The notes beneath the pieces were generated by a model that saw only the letters and a program-made list of their open reading frames with translations, was not told the origin of the DNA and ran no database searches. From NCBI GenBank assembly GCA_946480445.1, contig CAMLJN010000008.1:1-64000 (forward strand): DNA of 64,000 nucleotides, read 5' to 3'. A program made the position numbers and the translations under genes. This stretch comes from an uncultured Buttiauxella sp. (GTDB taxonomy: Bacteria; Pseudomonadota; Gammaproteobacteria; Enterobacterales; Enterobacteriaceae). The number at the start of each line of letters is the position of its first letter. The first letter of the stretch is position 1. Positions 38,595 to 53,509 of this stretch are shown one piece after another.

Positions 38595-39929
38595 ATGAGC
38601 CAACCACAATCACCTCCGGCTGCAAATCCGGGGCTGCTCGAGCGCGTGTTTAAACTGCGCGAACACGGCACCACGGCACGTACCGAAGTTATCGCCGGTC
38701 TGACGACCTTCCTGACGATGGTCTATATCGTCTTCGTTAACCCGCAGATCCTTGGCGCCGCTGGTATGGATACCCAGGCCGTGTTTGTCACGACCTGCCT
38801 GATTGCCGCCCTGGGCAGCATCCTGATGGGGATTTTTGCCAATCTGCCCGTGGCGCTGGCACCGGCAATGGGGCTGAACGCCTTCTTTGCTTTCGTTGTC
38901 GTGGGCGCGATGGGGCTGTCCTGGCAGGTGGGGATGGGCGCAATCTTCTGGGGTGCGGTTGGGCTGCTGCTACTGACCATCTTCCGGGTGCGCTACTGGA
39001 TGATCGCTAATATTCCGCTAAGCCTGCGCGTGGGTATCACCAGCGGTATCGGGCTGTTTATCGGCATGATGGGCCTGAAAAACGCGGGCATTATCGTGGC
39101 GAATAAAGACACGCTGGTCAGCATCGGCAATCTCACTTCCCACAGTGTACTTTTGGGTGCGCTGGGCTTCTTTATTATCGCCATCCTGGCCTCCCGTAAC
39201 ATTCATGCAGCGGTGCTGGTTTCTATCGTTGTGACCACGCTGCTGGGCTGGTTGATGGGCGATGTGCAGTATCACGGCATCGTTTCCGCACCGCCGAGCG
39301 TGCTGTCCGTTGTGGGACAGGTTGACCTGGCCGGTTCGCTAAATATTGGCCTGGCGGGCGTGATCTTCTCCTTCATGCTGGTAAACCTGTTCGACTCCTC
39401 CGGTACGCTGATTGGCGTCACGGATAAAGCCGGGTTGACGGATGCGAAAGGCAAATTCCCACGCATGAAGCAGGCTCTGTACGTAGACAGCATTTCTTCC
39501 GTGGCGGGGTCTTTTATCGGGACTTCTTCTGTCACCGCCTACATCGAAAGCTCTTCGGGCGTTTCCGTTGGCGGCCGTACCGGCCTGACCGCGGTGATCG
39601 TTGGCCTGCTGTTCCTGCTGGTCATCTTCCTGTCGCCGCTTGCTGGCATGGTGCCTGCTTATGCAGCCGCTGGGGCGCTGATTTACGTTGGCGTGCTGAT
39701 GACATCAAGCCTGTCGCGCGTGAAATGGGATGACCTGACTGAAGCGGTTCCGGCGTTTGTGACCGCGGTGATGATGCCGTTTAGTTTCTCCATCACCGAA
39801 GGCATTGCCCTTGGCTTTATCTCTTACTGCGTAATGAAACTGGGTACCGGCCGCTGGCGCGAACTTAGCCCGTGCGTCATCGTCGTGGCGCTGCTGTTTG
39901 TCCTGAAGATTGCGTTTATTGATAGCTAA
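38595..39929 (+). CDS. adeP: Adenine permease AdeP (NCS2/AzgA family)
   Basis: A high-affinity adenine:proton symporter (formerly YieG/PurP), 444 residues, with about 12-14 hydrophobic segments. It shows AzgA-group marks: EVIAGLTTFLTMVYIVFVNP (about 32-51), PVALAPAMGLNAFFAF (about 88-103) and FVNLFDSSGTLIG-type and GTSSVTAYIESSSGV sequences. It is monocistronic, with a bidirectional terminator at 39943-39972. Confidence 0.95.
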   Translation: MSQPQSPPAANPGLLERVFKLREHGTTARTEVIAGLTTFLTMVYIVFVNPQILGAAGMDTQAVFVTTCLIAALGSILMGIFANLPVALAPAMGLNAFFAFVVVGAMGLSWQVGMGAIFWGAVGLLLLTIFRVRYWMIANIPLSLRVGITSGIGLFIGMMGLKNAGIIVANKDTLVSIGNLTSHSVLLGALGFFIIAILASRNIHAAVLVSIVVTTLLGWLMGDVQYHGIVSAPPSVLSVVGQVDLAGSLNIGLAGVIFSFMLVNLFDSSGTLIGVTDKAGLTDAKGKFPRMKQALYVDSISSVAGSFIGTSSVTAYIESSSGVSVGGRTGLTAVIVGLLFLLVIFLSPLAGMVPAYAAAGALIYVGVLMTSSLSRVKWDDLTEAVPAFVTAVMMPFSFSITEGIALGFISYCVMKLGTGRWRELSPCVIVVALLFVLKIAFIDS

Positions 39930-39942
39930 ACGTGATGAAATG

Positions 39943-39972
39943 AAAAAGCCGGCCACGAGAGCCGGCTTTTTT
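39943..39972. terminator. Bidirectional terminator between adeP and chrR
   Basis: AAAAAGCCGGC and GCCGGCTTTTT surround a 7-base loop, with A- and T-runs on both sides. It ends both the rightward adeP and the leftward chrR transcripts. Confidence 0.93.
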
Positions 39973-39983
39973 ATGTCGCGAAA

Positions 39984-40550
39984 TCAGGCCTTAACGCGCT
40001 TAACATAGTCGCCAAATGCCGTTAACTGCCCGGTAAGATGATCGAGTGTGCTTTGATCGACAACTTCACCCGTTTGCGTATCCACCTTGTTCTGAATTAC
40101 TCCACCCATAAACTCCGGCTTGTTCATCACCATGGCATCAAGGAACACCAGAATCTGGCGCAGATGATACTGGCAGCGAGCGCCGCCAATAGCGCCCATG
40201 GAGCTGGTCTGAATCAGCACCGGTTTGCCCGCTAAAGGCTGCTCAGGCAAGCGGGAAAGCCAGTCGATGGCATTTTTCAGACCGCCAGGAACGGAATAGT
40301 TGTACTCAGGAGTGACGATAACCACGCCGTCTGCCTCGCGGATTTGTTCGGCAATGGACTCTACTGTCTGTGGGAATCCGTCTTCCTGCTGTACATCGGC
40401 ATCGTACAGTGGAATATCCGCTATGGATGGCAGGGCGGTAATACTCATACCGGCGGGGGCTATTTTGGGCAGCGTGCGGGCCACCATGGCGTTGAAAGAA
40501 CCTTTGCGCAGGCTACCCAGTAAGGTGACAATCTTTAACGTGTCGGACAT
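39984..40550 (-). CDS. chrR: NAD(P)H-dependent quinone/chromate reductase ChrR (YieF)
   Basis: The 188-residue flavoprotein of the NADPH-dependent FMN reductase family has the FMN phosphate loop LLGSLRKGSFNAMVA (residues 10-24) and TPEYNYSVPGGLKNAIDW (about 80-97). It reduces quinones, and incidentally chromate, by two-electron transfer. Length and sequence match E. coli YieF. yieE lies 39 bp downstream... in transcriptional order yieE comes first, so both may share a transcript. Confidence 0.94.
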   Translation of the reverse strand: MSDTLKIVTLLGSLRKGSFNAMVARTLPKIAPAGMSITALPSIADIPLYDADVQQEDGFPQTVESIAEQIREADGVVIVTPEYNYSVPGGLKNAIDWLSRLPEQPLAGKPVLIQTSSMGAIGGARCQYHLRQILVFLDAMVMNKPEFMGGVIQNKVDTQTGEVVDQSTLDHLTGQLTAFGDYVKRVKA

Positions 40551-40589
40551 GACGACTCCTTTTTGTCAGGACATGCAGGAAAACTCAGT

Positions 40590-41312
40590 TTAGATACAGA
40601 TCTTTTCATAGGGCTGGCTGGTAAAGCGTATGATACGCCCGTCAGGATCGCTACGGCGAGCCTGAACATCTTTCAGGCTGTGCCAGCCCGATCGTGCATC
40701 AAACTCCCAAAGCGAGAGCTTCTCAATAGCCGGTGAAACGGTGCATGCCCAGACCAGAATGTCTTCCACATCGCTGATCGCTTCGATCTGCGTTTGATTC
40801 GCTACGCGCATACGCCCTGCTCCAGGAATAAGCTGTAGTGCTTCGTCGCTGCCGGTGAGCTTAAACACGCTTTGACGCAGCGCGCGCAGCTGGGCCCGGG
40901 CTTCATTGGGATCGCTTTGGTTGGTAATCCAGGCGGATTCGTTGTTGCTGAAGTCAGAGGCGGGAAACTGGGTGGGGAGTGAACCATACGAGCGCGGTAA
41001 TTCAATATCCAGCCCGCATCGCCCCTCGGTGGTCAGGAGCACGCCTGCGCTATTTCCGGCACAGGCAATGCTGAAATCCGGCAGCGTTCGGTCGGCAAAA
41101 TAAGGCCGCCCTGCCACGGTAGTGATGATTTTGGGCAGCTGTTGAATGCCGTAAAGCATAAAGAGGAGTTCGGCCAGCAGCGTTCGTGAGGCAAGAAACC
41201 TGACACGACGGCGCTCAGACAGGCTTTGCGCGTGGCTAAGGTATTCATCATCAAGGCGTGATGAAGGTGGATTAGCTGAGTTGATTGTCCATCGTGCAAA
41301 ATGCGTTGCCAT
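40590..41312 (-). CDS. yieE: Putative 4'-phosphopantetheinyl transferase YieE
   Basis: I choose ATG 41312 (240 residues, MATHFARW) because GGAG lies 6 bp upstream and the start matches E. coli YieE. ATGs at 41324 and 41438 are less likely. The Sfp/AcpT-type signature is present: CGLDIEL (Mg-binding Asp and Glu, about residues 93-99) and a downstream RQSVFKLTG helix with the conserved Lys. Such enzymes load phosphopantetheine onto carrier proteins, but no carrier or synthase gene is nearby. The substrate of YieE is unknown to me. Confidence 0.88.
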   Translation of the reverse strand: MATHFARWTINSANPPSSRLDDEYLSHAQSLSERRRVRFLASRTLLAELLFMLYGIQQLPKIITTVAGRPYFADRTLPDFSIACAGNSAGVLLTTEGRCGLDIELPRSYGSLPTQFPASDFSNNESAWITNQSDPNEARAQLRALRQSVFKLTGSDEALQLIPGAGRMRVANQTQIEAISDVEDILVWACTVSPAIEKLSLWEFDARSGWHSLKDVQARRSDPDGRIIRFTSQPYEKICI

Positions 41313-41415
41313 CTTTTGCTCCATGCTAATGGTCAAAGGGACACCAGCAACGATTGTAGAATTTTTCCCCAGCAAACGCACGATCTGCGGCTGTAAAAGT
41401 CCGTCAAGAAAGAGG

Positions 41416-41450
41416 CAAAAAAATCCCGCAGCGTTCACATACTGCGGGAT
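41416..41450 (-). terminator. mnmE terminator
   Basis: On the minus strand, ATCCCGCAG and CTGCGGGAT pair around a 10-base loop and are followed by seven T residues. The hairpin starts 35 bp after the mnmE stop. It separates mnmE from yieE. Confidence 0.92.
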
Positions 41451-41484
41451 GATTGAAAAGTGAGCACGTGCTTACTTTTAGCCG

Positions 41485-42849
41485 CTATTTCCCGATGCAG
41501 AAGCTGGAGAAGATGCGGCCCAGCAAATCATCAGAGGTAAATTCACCGGTGATTTCACTCAGGCTCAGCTGGGCGAGACGCAGCTCTTCGGCCAGCAGCT
41601 CTCCGGCCCACGCGCCCAGCAGCTGCGCCTTGCCCTGCTGGAGATGGGTTGCCGCCTGCTCCAGTGCCTGCAGGTGACGACGACGCGCCAGGAAGCCGCC
41701 TTCCATGTTGGTTTCAAAGCCCATGCTCTGTTTCAGATGGTCGCGCAGTACTTCCACGCCTTCGCCAGTGCGCGCGGAGAGGCGCACAAGTGAGTGACCA
41801 TTTACATCGCTCAGACCCAGCGTTTCGCCGGTAACATCCGCCTTATTGCGCACGACGGTAATCGGCAGATTTTTGGGCAAACGGGCGATAAAATCAGGCC
41901 AGATAGCCGCCGGATCGGTGTCCTCGGTAGTGGTGCCGTCAACCATGAACAGCACGCGATCTGCCTGTTCGATTTCGTTCCACGCACGTTCGATACCAAT
42001 GCGCTCAACTTCGTCGCTTGCCTCGCGCAGACCCGCCGTGTCGATAATATGCAGCGGCATGCCGTCGATATGAATGTGTTCGCGCAGAACGTCGCGGGTT
42101 GTCCCGGCGATATCCGTGACGATGGCGGCCTCTCGTCCTGCCAGCGCGTTAAGCAGGCTGGATTTACCGGCGTTTGGACGCCCGGCAATCACCACCTTCA
42201 TGCCTTCACGCAGCAGGCTGCCCTGGCGAGCTTCGGCGCGCACCGCATCGAGATCGGTCATCACCTGGTTGAGTTGTGCTTCGATCTTTCCGTCAGAGAG
42301 GAAGTCGATTTCCTCGTCAGGGAAATCAATCGCGGCTTCAACGTAGATCCGCAGATGTGTCAGCGCTTCGACCAGATGATTCACACGGGCAGAAAACGCG
42401 CCCTGTAGCGAATTCAGGGCCGAACGAGCGGCCTGCTCAGAGCTGGCGTCAATCAAATCCGCGATGGCTTCGGCCTGCGCCAGATCCAGCTTATCGTTGA
42501 GGAAGGCTCGCTCGGAGAACTCGCCCGGACGCGCGATACGGACGCCAGGAATGGCCAGAATGCGTTTCAGAAGCAGATCGAGAATGACCGGGCCACCGTG
42601 GCCCTGTAGCTCAAGTACGTCTTCGCCGGTAAAAGAATTAGGCCCCGGGAACCACAGCGCAATGCCTTGATCGAGCGTTGCCCCCTCGCTGTCGCGAAAC
42701 GGCAGGTAATCGGCGTAGCGTGGTTTGGGGAGTTTACCCAGAATCGCCTGTGCCACATCGCGTGCATGCAGGCCAGAAACGCGCAGGATGCCGACCCCTC
42801 CACGTCCCGGCGGCGTCGCCTGGGCAACGATTGTCTCGTTATGGCTCAT
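41485..42849 (-). CDS. mnmE: tRNA modification GTPase MnmE
   Basis: The partner of MnmG in cmnm5U34 formation. The 454-residue protein (E. coli 454) has an N-terminal THF-binding domain ([17 protein letters not shown] at residues 9-25) and a helical domain carrying an inserted G domain. The G domain has G1 GRPNAGKSS (about 223-231), G2/G3 DIAGTTRD and DTAGLR, and G4 NKAD. The C-terminus FCIGK holds the conserved Cys. Potassium-dependent GTP hydrolysis is known for the family. Confidence 0.97.
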   Translation of the reverse strand: MSHNETIVAQATPPGRGGVGILRVSGLHARDVAQAILGKLPKPRYADYLPFRDSEGATLDQGIALWFPGPNSFTGEDVLELQGHGGPVILDLLLKRILAIPGVRIARPGEFSERAFLNDKLDLAQAEAIADLIDASSEQAARSALNSLQGAFSARVNHLVEALTHLRIYVEAAIDFPDEEIDFLSDGKIEAQLNQVMTDLDAVRAEARQGSLLREGMKVVIAGRPNAGKSSLLNALAGREAAIVTDIAGTTRDVLREHIHIDGMPLHIIDTAGLREASDEVERIGIERAWNEIEQADRVLFMVDGTTTEDTDPAAIWPDFIARLPKNLPITVVRNKADVTGETLGLSDVNGHSLVRLSARTGEGVEVLRDHLKQSMGFETNMEGGFLARRRHLQALEQAATHLQQGKAQLLGAWAGELLAEELRLAQLSLSEITGEFTSDDLLGRIFSSFCIGK

Positions 42850-42860
42850 AGTTTCTCTCT

Positions 42861-42891
42861 AAAAAAAGAAGGCGGTCAATTGACCGCCTTC
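42861..42891 (-). terminator. Terminator between yidC and mnmE
   Basis: GAAGGCGGTCA and TGACCGCCTTC form a perfect stem with a minimal loop (ATT). On the minus strand it is followed by TTTTTTT, so it ends the rpmH-rnpA-yidD-yidC transcript at least in part before mnmE. Confidence 0.9.
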
Positions 42892-42919
42892 CGTGTGCAT
42901 TAACTTAATTTAATCGCTA

Positions 42920-44566
42920 TCAGGTCTTTTTCTTGTCGCGGCTGTGCAGGCCACGTTTTTCCAGACCGCGATAAATCAGCTGCTGCTGAATGATGGTCAC
43001 CAGGTTACTGACGATATAGTACAGCACCAGACCTGAAGGGAACCACAGGAAGAACACCGTGAAGATGACCGGCATGAAGGTCATGATCTTCTGCTGCATC
43101 GGGTCGGTCACGGTGGTCGGCGACATCTTCTGAATGAAGAACATCGTCACGCCCATCAGGATCGGCAGGATGTAGTACGGGTCCTGGGCAGACAGGTCAT
43201 GGATCCACAGAGCGAACGGCGCATGGCGCAGTTCAACGGAGCCCATCAGCATGTAGTACAAGGCCAGGAAGATTGGCATCTGGATAATCAGCGGCAGACA
43301 GCCACCCAGCGGGTTAACCTTCTCTGCTTTATACAGCGCCATCATTTCCTGACTCTGGCGCTGTTTATCGTCACCGATACGCTCACGCATGGCGGCCAGT
43401 TTCGGCTGCAGCATACGCATTTTCGCCATGGAGGTGTACTGCGCTTTAGTCAGCGGGTACATGATGCCACGAACGATAAAGGTGATAACGATAATGGAGA
43501 AGCCCCAGTTACCGATAAAGCTGTGGATGAACTTCAACAGCTTGAACAGCGGCTGAGAGATAAACCACAGCCAGCCGTAATCTACCGTCAGGTCAAGGTG
43601 CGGCGCGACGGCCGCCATTTTGTCCTGAATTTCCGGGCCGACCCACAGGGTACTGCCCAGCTGAACGGTCTGGCCTGGCTGAACCAGCTGCGGTGCGGAT
43701 TTATAACCAATCGCCGCCACGTCGTTGTTCAGCTTGGTGGTATAGAAGTTATTGGTACCCGGGTTACGCGGAACCCACGCTGTTGCAAAATACTGTTGCA
43801 GCATCGCTACCCAGCCGTTGCTGGCGTTCACGCTCAGGTTTTCACCGTCAGCGATGGTATCGAATTTATATTTTTCGTATTTCGCATCTGGCGTGGAGTA
43901 CGCCGCACCGCGGAAGGTATGCAGCGCGAAGTTGCTGCTGCCGGTATCACGGTGGGACGGTAAATTGATGGACTGCTTCAGCTGACCAAAGGTTGCCAGC
44001 TCCAGCGGTTTCTCACCGACGTTTTTCACGTCGTAGTCCACGCTCACCGCGAACTCGCCGCGCTTGAGTTTAAAGGACTTGGTGAAAACGTTACCCGCAG
44101 CATCGGTCCAGGTCATCGGGATAACCAGTTCGTTCTGGCCTTCGGCCATCACAAAGGTATCGCTGTCGACGTTATACAATGGACGCGCACCGTTAGCCGG
44201 GTTATCCGGACCATCACGACCTGTCAGACCACTTTGCGCCTGATAAATAAATTCTGGCGTCGTTTCCAGTAACTGGAAAGGCTCAGTGGATTTGAGTTCT
44301 TTCGGGTAGGTCAACAGCAGCGCCTGCTCAACATCACCCCCGCGGGTATTGATGGAAAGTTCAAGGACGTCAGTTTTAACCGTGATGATTTTTCCCTGGC
44401 CACTGGCCGGCACGCCCTGGCTTGCGGCATTACCCGCTGCGGTGGTCGTAGTCTGCGTGGTCTGTTGCACCTGAGGTTGCGGAGCGTGGTCCTGCTCCCA
44501 GGCTTGCCAGATCATGAAAGACACGAACAACAAAGCGATGAGAAAGAGATTGCGTTGCGAATCCAT
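42920..44566 (-). CDS. yidC: Membrane protein insertase YidC
   Basis: YidC inserts proteins such as ATP synthase subunit c into the inner membrane, alone or with Sec. The 548-residue protein (E. coli 548) has an N-terminal membrane anchor ([18 protein letters not shown], residues 6-23) and a large periplasmic beta-sandwich (about 60-340). Five core membrane helices follow, with the hydrophilic-groove Arg in [19 protein letters not shown] (about 353-371), and the C-terminus is basic. It starts 2 bp after yidD. Confidence 0.97.
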   Translation of the reverse strand: MDSQRNLFLIALLFVSFMIWQAWEQDHAPQPQVQQTTQTTTTAAGNAASQGVPASGQGKIITVKTDVLELSINTRGGDVEQALLLTYPKELKSTEPFQLLETTPEFIYQAQSGLTGRDGPDNPANGARPLYNVDSDTFVMAEGQNELVIPMTWTDAAGNVFTKSFKLKRGEFAVSVDYDVKNVGEKPLELATFGQLKQSINLPSHRDTGSSNFALHTFRGAAYSTPDAKYEKYKFDTIADGENLSVNASNGWVAMLQQYFATAWVPRNPGTNNFYTTKLNNDVAAIGYKSAPQLVQPGQTVQLGSTLWVGPEIQDKMAAVAPHLDLTVDYGWLWFISQPLFKLLKFIHSFIGNWGFSIIVITFIVRGIMYPLTKAQYTSMAKMRMLQPKLAAMRERIGDDKQRQSQEMMALYKAEKVNPLGGCLPLIIQMPIFLALYYMLMGSVELRHAPFALWIHDLSAQDPYYILPILMGVTMFFIQKMSPTTVTDPMQQKIMTFMPVIFTVFFLWFPSGLVLYYIVSNLVTIIQQQLIYRGLEKRGLHSRDKKKT

Positions 44567-44568
44567 CG

Positions 44569-44826
44569 TTAGTGTTCTCTGGTATCAATTGGTCCAGGTG
44601 GGACGGGATCGTCTCCACCGGGGTTTAAAGGGTGGCATTTTAATACGCGTTTCACTGTCAACCAACTGCCTTTTAACACCCCAAACCTGCGCAATGCCTC
44701 AATTCCGTAGTGAGAACAGGTTGGCGTGAAACGGCAGTGCGGCCCAAGAAGCGGGCTGATCAGGCGTTGATAGACCCTAATCAGGCCTATCAGGAGCCGT
44801 GAGACAGGCGACAGTGACGGCGCCAT
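44569..44826 (-). CDS. yidD: Membrane protein insertion efficiency factor YidD
   Basis: An 85-residue protein of the YidD family with the signature [19 protein letters not shown] (three conserved residues around two Cys, about residues 31-49) and an amphipathic N-terminal helix. It overlaps the 3' end of rnpA by 37 bp in another frame and is directly followed by yidC. This is the conserved rnpA-yidD-yidC arrangement. Confidence 0.95.
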   Translation of the reverse strand: MAPSLSPVSRLLIGLIRVYQRLISPLLGPHCRFTPTCSHYGIEALRRFGVLKGSWLTVKRVLKCHPLNPGGDDPVPPGPIDTREH

Positions 44827-45149
44827 AATTTTTCCAATGCTTCCGATAAAGCCCGGTTGTCCAGGTCACCCACACCTTTCTTAGCCACTACCACGAAGTC
44901 CATTGCAGGCAATTCGTGCTGACGCAGACGAAAGCTTTCACGCGTCAGACGTTTAATCCGATTGCGTTCATGCGCGCGTTTGACGTTTTTCTTAGCGACA
45001 GTAAGACCGATGCGGGGATGCCCCAGCGAATTCAGGCGGCCGAGGATGGTGATTTGCGGCGTGCCAGCTCTTTGCGGCTGCTGGAAGACGAATGTGAAAT
45101 GATTGGGAGTTAACAAGCGTAACTCCCTGGGAAAAGCTAGCTTAACCAC
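44790..45149 (-). CDS. rnpA: Ribonuclease P protein component RnpA
   Basis: The 119-residue basic protein subunit of RNase P, which matures tRNA 5' ends together with the RNA subunit encoded elsewhere. The RNP-type signature [20 protein letters not shown] (about 46-65, with the RNR-like motif [11 protein letters not shown]) is intact. It overlaps yidD by 37 bp and follows rpmH by 17 bp. Confidence 0.97.
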   Translation of the reverse strand: MVKLAFPRELRLLTPNHFTFVFQQPQRAGTPQITILGRLNSLGHPRIGLTVAKKNVKRAHERNRIKRLTRESFRLRQHELPAMDFVVVAKKGVGDLDNRALSEALEKLWRRHCRLSHGS

Positions 45150-45166
45150 TCAGGGGTTAGCTTTTA

Positions 45167-45934
<768 letters not shown>

Positions 45935-47320
45935 GTGTCACTTTCGCTTTGGCAGCAGTGTCTTGCCCGATTGCAGGATGAGTTACCAGCCACAGAATTC
46001 AGTATGTGGATACGCCCCCTACAGGCGGAACTGAGTGATAACACGCTGGCCCTTTATGCGCCAAACCGTTTTGTGCTCGACTGGGTAAGGGATAAGTACC
46101 TTAATAATATCAATGGATTGCTCAATGATTTCTGCGGCAACGACGCCCCTTTACTGCACTTTGAAGTGGGCAGTAAACCTGTCAGTCAGACCCTGAACCA
46201 GCAGGCTGTTGCCACCGCGGCTCCCGCGCAAACGGCACGTGCGGCGGCCCCTATGCGCCCAAGCTGGGACAACCTCCCGGCGCCCGCTGAGCAGTCTTAC
46301 CGCTCTAACGTTAACCTGAAGCACACGTTTGATAACTTCGTTGAAGGTAAATCGAACCAGCTGGCACGCGCGGCGGCACGCCAGGTGGCCGATAACCCGG
46401 GCGGTGCGTACAACCCTCTCTTCCTTTATGGCGGAACCGGCCTGGGTAAAACTCACCTGCTGCATGCGGTGGGGAACGGCATTATTGCCCGCAAACCTAA
46501 TGCCAAAGTGGTGTATATGCACTCGGAACGTTTTGTTCAGGATATGGTAAAAGCCCTGCAAAACAACGCGATCGAAGAGTTTAAACGCTACTACCGTTCG
46601 GTGGATGCGCTGCTGATCGATGACATTCAGTTTTTTGCCAATAAAGAGCGCTCACAGGAAGAGTTCTTCCATACCTTCAACGCTCTGCTGGAAGGTAACC
46701 AACAGATCATTCTCACCTCGGATCGTTATCCAAAAGAGATCAACGGCGTTGAGGATCGTCTTAAATCCCGCTTCGGCTGGGGGCTGACCGTTGCGATCGA
46801 ACCACCTGAGTTAGAAACACGCGTGGCGATCCTGATGAAAAAAGCCGATGAGAATGATATTCGCCTGCCGGGCGAAGTGGCCTTCTTTATTGCCAAGCGC
46901 CTTCGCTCCAATGTCCGTGAGCTGGAAGGGGCACTGAACCGGGTCATCGCCAACGCCAATTTTACCGGGCGCGCGATTACCATCGACTTCGTACGTGAAG
47001 CGCTGCGCGATTTGCTGGCGCTTCAGGAGAAGCTCGTCACCATCGACAATATTCAAAAAACGGTGGCCGAGTATTATAAAATTAAGGTCGCCGACCTGCT
47101 GTCCAAACGACGTTCCCGCTCCGTTGCCCGCCCGCGCCAGATGGCGATGGCGCTGGCAAAAGAGCTGACGAACCATAGCCTGCCGGAAATCGGCGATGCG
47201 TTTGGCGGCCGTGACCATACCACCGTGCTGCACGCCTGCCGCAAGATTGAGCAGCTGCGTGAAGAAAGCCACGACATCAAAGAAGATTTCTCCAACTTAA
47301 TCAGAACATTATCTTCGTGA
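45935..47320 (+). CDS. dnaA: Chromosomal replication initiator DnaA
   Basis: DnaA binds the oriC boxes and opens the unwinding element. The start is GTG 45935 ([16 protein letters not shown], as in E. coli), with GGAG 6 bp upstream; an upstream in-frame GTG at 45923 is rejected. The 461 residues comprise domain I (1-about 85), a slightly short proline/alanine-rich domain II, and the AAA+ domain III with Walker [10 protein letters not shown] (about 166-174) and Walker [10 protein letters not shown] (about 227-235). Domain IV carries the DNA-binding signature [15 protein letters not shown] (about 422-436). Confidence 0.98.
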   Translation: MSLSLWQQCLARLQDELPATEFSMWIRPLQAELSDNTLALYAPNRFVLDWVRDKYLNNINGLLNDFCGNDAPLLHFEVGSKPVSQTLNQQAVATAAPAQTARAAAPMRPSWDNLPAPAEQSYRSNVNLKHTFDNFVEGKSNQLARAAARQVADNPGGAYNPLFLYGGTGLGKTHLLHAVGNGIIARKPNAKVVYMHSERFVQDMVKALQNNAIEEFKRYYRSVDALLIDDIQFFANKERSQEEFFHTFNALLEGNQQIILTSDRYPKEINGVEDRLKSRFGWGLTVAIEPPELETRVAILMKKADENDIRLPGEVAFFIAKRLRSNVRELEGALNRVIANANFTGRAITIDFVREALRDLLALQEKLVTIDNIQKTVAEYYKIKVADLLSKRRSRSVARPRQMAMALAKELTNHSLPEIGDAFGGRDHTTVLHACRKIEQLREESHDIKEDFSNLIRTLSS

Positions 47321-47324
47321 CGCT

Positions 47325-48425
47325 ATGAAATTTACCGTTGAACGTGAAACTTTATTAAAACCGCTGCAACAGGTGAGTGGCCCATTAGGCGGCCGTCCGA
47401 CGTTACCGATTCTTGGCAACCTGCTGTTGCAAGTGGCGGAAGGTGCGCTCTCTTTAACCGGGACCGATCTGGAAATGGAGATGGTGGCTCGCGTCGCGCT
47501 GGTGCAGCCGCATGAGCCGGGCGCCACCACGGTGCCAGCCCGCAAATTCTTCGACATTTGTCGTGGCCTGCCGGAAGGGGCAGAAATAGCCGTGCAGCTT
47601 GAGGGCGATCGCATGCTGGTTCGCTCCGGGCGCAGCCGTTTCTCGCTGTCCACGCTGCCTGCGGCAGACTTCCCGAATCTGGACGACTGGCAGAGTGAGG
47701 TGGAATTCACCCTTCCCCAGGCCACCATGAAACGGCTGATTGAAGCCACGCAGTTCTCGATGGCGCATCAGGATGTGCGTTACTACCTCAACGGCATGCT
47801 GTTTGAAACCGAAGGGGAAGAGCTGCGCACCGTGGCGACCGACGGGCACCGTCTTGCGGTTTGCTCCATGCCCATTGGCCAGCAGCTGCCAAACCATTCG
47901 GTGATCGTGCCGCGTAAAGGCGTGATTGAGCTAATGCGTATGCTGGACGGCGGCGATACGCCTCTGCGCGTGCAAATCGGCAGCAATAATATTCGTGCGC
48001 ACGTCGGTGACTTTATCTTCACTTCCAAGCTGGTTGACGGTCGTTTCCCGGATTATCGCCGTGTATTGCCGAAGAATCCTGATAAGCATCTGGACGCCGG
48101 TTGTGACCTTCTGAAGCAGGCCTTTGCCCGCGCGGCCATTCTCTCTAACGAGAAATTCCGTGGCGTGCGCCTGTATGTCAGCCAGAACCAGATAAAAATC
48201 ACCGCCAACAACCCGGAGCAGGAAGAAGCAGAAGAGATTCTGGATGTCTCCTATGACGGGGCGGACCTGGAGATCGGGTTTAACGTCAGCTACGTGCTGG
48301 ATGTGCTGAACGCGCTGAAGTGCGAGAACGTACGCATTCTGCTGACCGACTCCGTTTCCAGCGTGCAGATTGAAGATGCCGCTTCTCAGGCTGCGGCCTA
48401 TGTTGTGATGCCAATGAGACTGTAG
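47325..48425 (+). CDS. dnaN: DNA polymerase III sliding clamp (beta)
   Basis: The 366-residue processivity clamp begins MKFTVERETLLKPLQQVSG and ends YVVMPMRL; these end residues form part of the client-binding pocket. It has the usual three-domain length. It lies 4 bp after dnaA and directly abuts recF (TAG then ATG), so the three genes form one operon. Confidence 0.98.
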   Translation: MKFTVERETLLKPLQQVSGPLGGRPTLPILGNLLLQVAEGALSLTGTDLEMEMVARVALVQPHEPGATTVPARKFFDICRGLPEGAEIAVQLEGDRMLVRSGRSRFSLSTLPAADFPNLDDWQSEVEFTLPQATMKRLIEATQFSMAHQDVRYYLNGMLFETEGEELRTVATDGHRLAVCSMPIGQQLPNHSVIVPRKGVIELMRMLDGGDTPLRVQIGSNNIRAHVGDFIFTSKLVDGRFPDYRRVLPKNPDKHLDAGCDLLKQAFARAAILSNEKFRGVRLYVSQNQIKITANNPEQEEAEEILDVSYDGADLEIGFNVSYVLDVLNALKCENVRILLTDSVSSVQIEDAASQAAAYVVMPMRL

Positions 48426-51942
<3,517 letters not shown>

Positions 51943-51980
51943 CCCGCGGTCAGGGCTGCTATCGGCGCAGTAATTAGATG

Positions 51981-52007
51981 GCCGCGCTTTTTTAGCGCGG
52001 CTTTTTT
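51981..52007 (+). terminator. gyrB terminator
   Basis: GCCGCGC and GCGCGGC pair around a TTTTTTA loop and are followed by TTTTTT, 39 bp after the gyrB stop. Confidence 0.92.
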
Positions 52008-52058
52008 GTGGGCGCAATCATTGCGCACCGTGATTTTAAAATCACATAAGGAGGAATC

Positions 52059-52457
52059 ATGGGACTTTTTGATCAGGTTGCGGGCATGCTGCTTAACGGC
52101 GATGCCAAAAAATATCAGGCAATTTTAAGCTGGGTAAATCAGCAGGGCGGCATTCAGGCACTGCTGGATAAGCTGCGTCAGGGCGGGTTGAGCGACATCG
52201 TTGCCTCCTGGATCAGCAGCAGCATGGCAAACCATCAGCTTAGCGCCGAACAGGTTACCGCGGCATTAGGCTCCCCGGCCGTGGCGGATCTGGGCGCTAA
52301 GCTCGGTATCGACACCGGCGCAGCCTCCACTCTGCTCGCCGAATATCTGCCAAAAGTCATTGATGCGCTCTCTCCGCAGGGCGAAGTGGAGCCTGCGGCT
52401 AACAACGATCTGATGACCGCAGGTCTTAGCCTGCTTAAAGGCAAGCTGTTTAGCTAA
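52059..52457 (+). CDS. yidB: YidB family protein (DUF937)
   Basis: A 132-residue all-helical protein starting MGLFDQVAGMLLNGDAKKY. It has the alternating Gly/Leu pattern of the DUF937/YidB family (GGIQALLDKLRQGGLSDIVASW and an LG-x-DTGAAS turn). AGGAGG lies 7 bp before the ATG. The function is not known. It stands alone between two terminators. Confidence 0.93.
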   Translation: MGLFDQVAGMLLNGDAKKYQAILSWVNQQGGIQALLDKLRQGGLSDIVASWISSSMANHQLSAEQVTAALGSPAVADLGAKLGIDTGAASTLLAEYLPKVIDALSPQGEVEPAANNDLMTAGLSLLKGKLFS

Positions 52458-52465
52458 AGCTAAAT

Positions 52466-52505
52466 GCCATCTGTTGGTTATGGTTTGCCGCAGGTGGCTT
52501 TTTTT
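52466..52505 (+). terminator. yidB terminator
   Basis: GCCATCTG (52466-52473) and CAGGTGGC (52491-52498) form an 8-bp stem with one G-U pair, followed by a run of seven T. Confidence 0.85.
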
Positions 52506-52599
52506 GCCTAAAAGGGGCTTTTTAGCGGTGAAACCTGGCTCTATTTTTGTGGGCGGAATCGCGTTAGCATGAAATAAACTCATTACCTCAGAAAACCTC

Positions 52600-53412
52600 A
52601 TGCCTATAAAACTTATTGCGATAGATATGGACGGCACCCTGCTGCTGCCCGACCACACCATCTCCCCCGCCGTTAAAAATGCCATTGCCGCTGCGCGCGA
52701 TCGCGGGGTCAACGTAGTGCTGTGCACCGGCCGTCCTTTTGCTGGCGTTGAGAACTACCTCAAAGAGCTGCACATGGACAAGCCAAACGACTACTGCATT
52801 ACTTATAACGGCGCGCTGGTGCAGAAAGCTCACGACGGCAGTACCGTTGCGCAAACTGCCCTGAACTACGATGACTATCGCTATCTGGAGCAGCTTTCCC
52901 GCGAAGTCGGTTCCCATTTTCACGCGCTGGACCGCCATACGCTCTATACTGCGAACCGCGATATCAGCTACTACACCGTGCATGAATCCTTTATTGCCAA
53001 TATCCCGCTGGTGTTCTGCGAGGCGGAAAACATGGCTAAAAACGGTGAATTCCTGAAGGTGATGATGATTGACGATCCGGTGGTGCTGGATAAGGCCATC
53101 GCGAAGATCCCTGCTGAGGTGCACGAACGCTACACGCTGCTGAAAAGCTCGCCGTACTTCCTGGAAATCCTCGACAAGCGTGTGAACAAAGGTACGGGCG
53201 TTAAAGCGCTGGCCGAAACGCTGGGCATCAAACGCGAAGAAATCATGACGCTTGGCGATCAGGAAAACGATATTGCGATGCTGGAATACGCGGGCATGGG
53301 GGTGGCGATGGACAACGCTATCGACAAAGTGAAGGCTGTCAGCAATTTCGTCACCAAATCCAATCTGGAAGACGGCGTGGCCTACGCTATCGAGAAATTT
53401 GTGCTGAACTGA
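52600..53412 (+). CDS. yidA: Sugar-phosphatase YidA (HAD Cof family)
   Basis: The 270-residue HAD phosphatase has motif I IDMDGTLLLPDHTIS (residues 8-22), motif II CTGRP and motif IV LGDQENDIAML (about 219-229). The large type C2 cap lies between residues about 85 and 190. E. coli YidA acts on several sugar phosphates. Length and sequence match (E. coli 270). Confidence 0.96.
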   Translation: MPIKLIAIDMDGTLLLPDHTISPAVKNAIAAARDRGVNVVLCTGRPFAGVENYLKELHMDKPNDYCITYNGALVQKAHDGSTVAQTALNYDDYRYLEQLSREVGSHFHALDRHTLYTANRDISYYTVHESFIANIPLVFCEAENMAKNGEFLKVMMIDDPVVLDKAIAKIPAEVHERYTLLKSSPYFLEILDKRVNKGTGVKALAETLGIKREEIMTLGDQENDIAMLEYAGMGVAMDNAIDKVKAVSNFVTKSNLEDGVAYAIEKFVLN

Positions 53413-53509
53413 GTTGAATCAGGTTTGCAGGGGGGGAGATAACACCGCCCTGCGCCGCCAGCTCGGGTGGCGTTTACGCTTACCCGGCTGATTAAATAAA
53501 GCCTGGTGT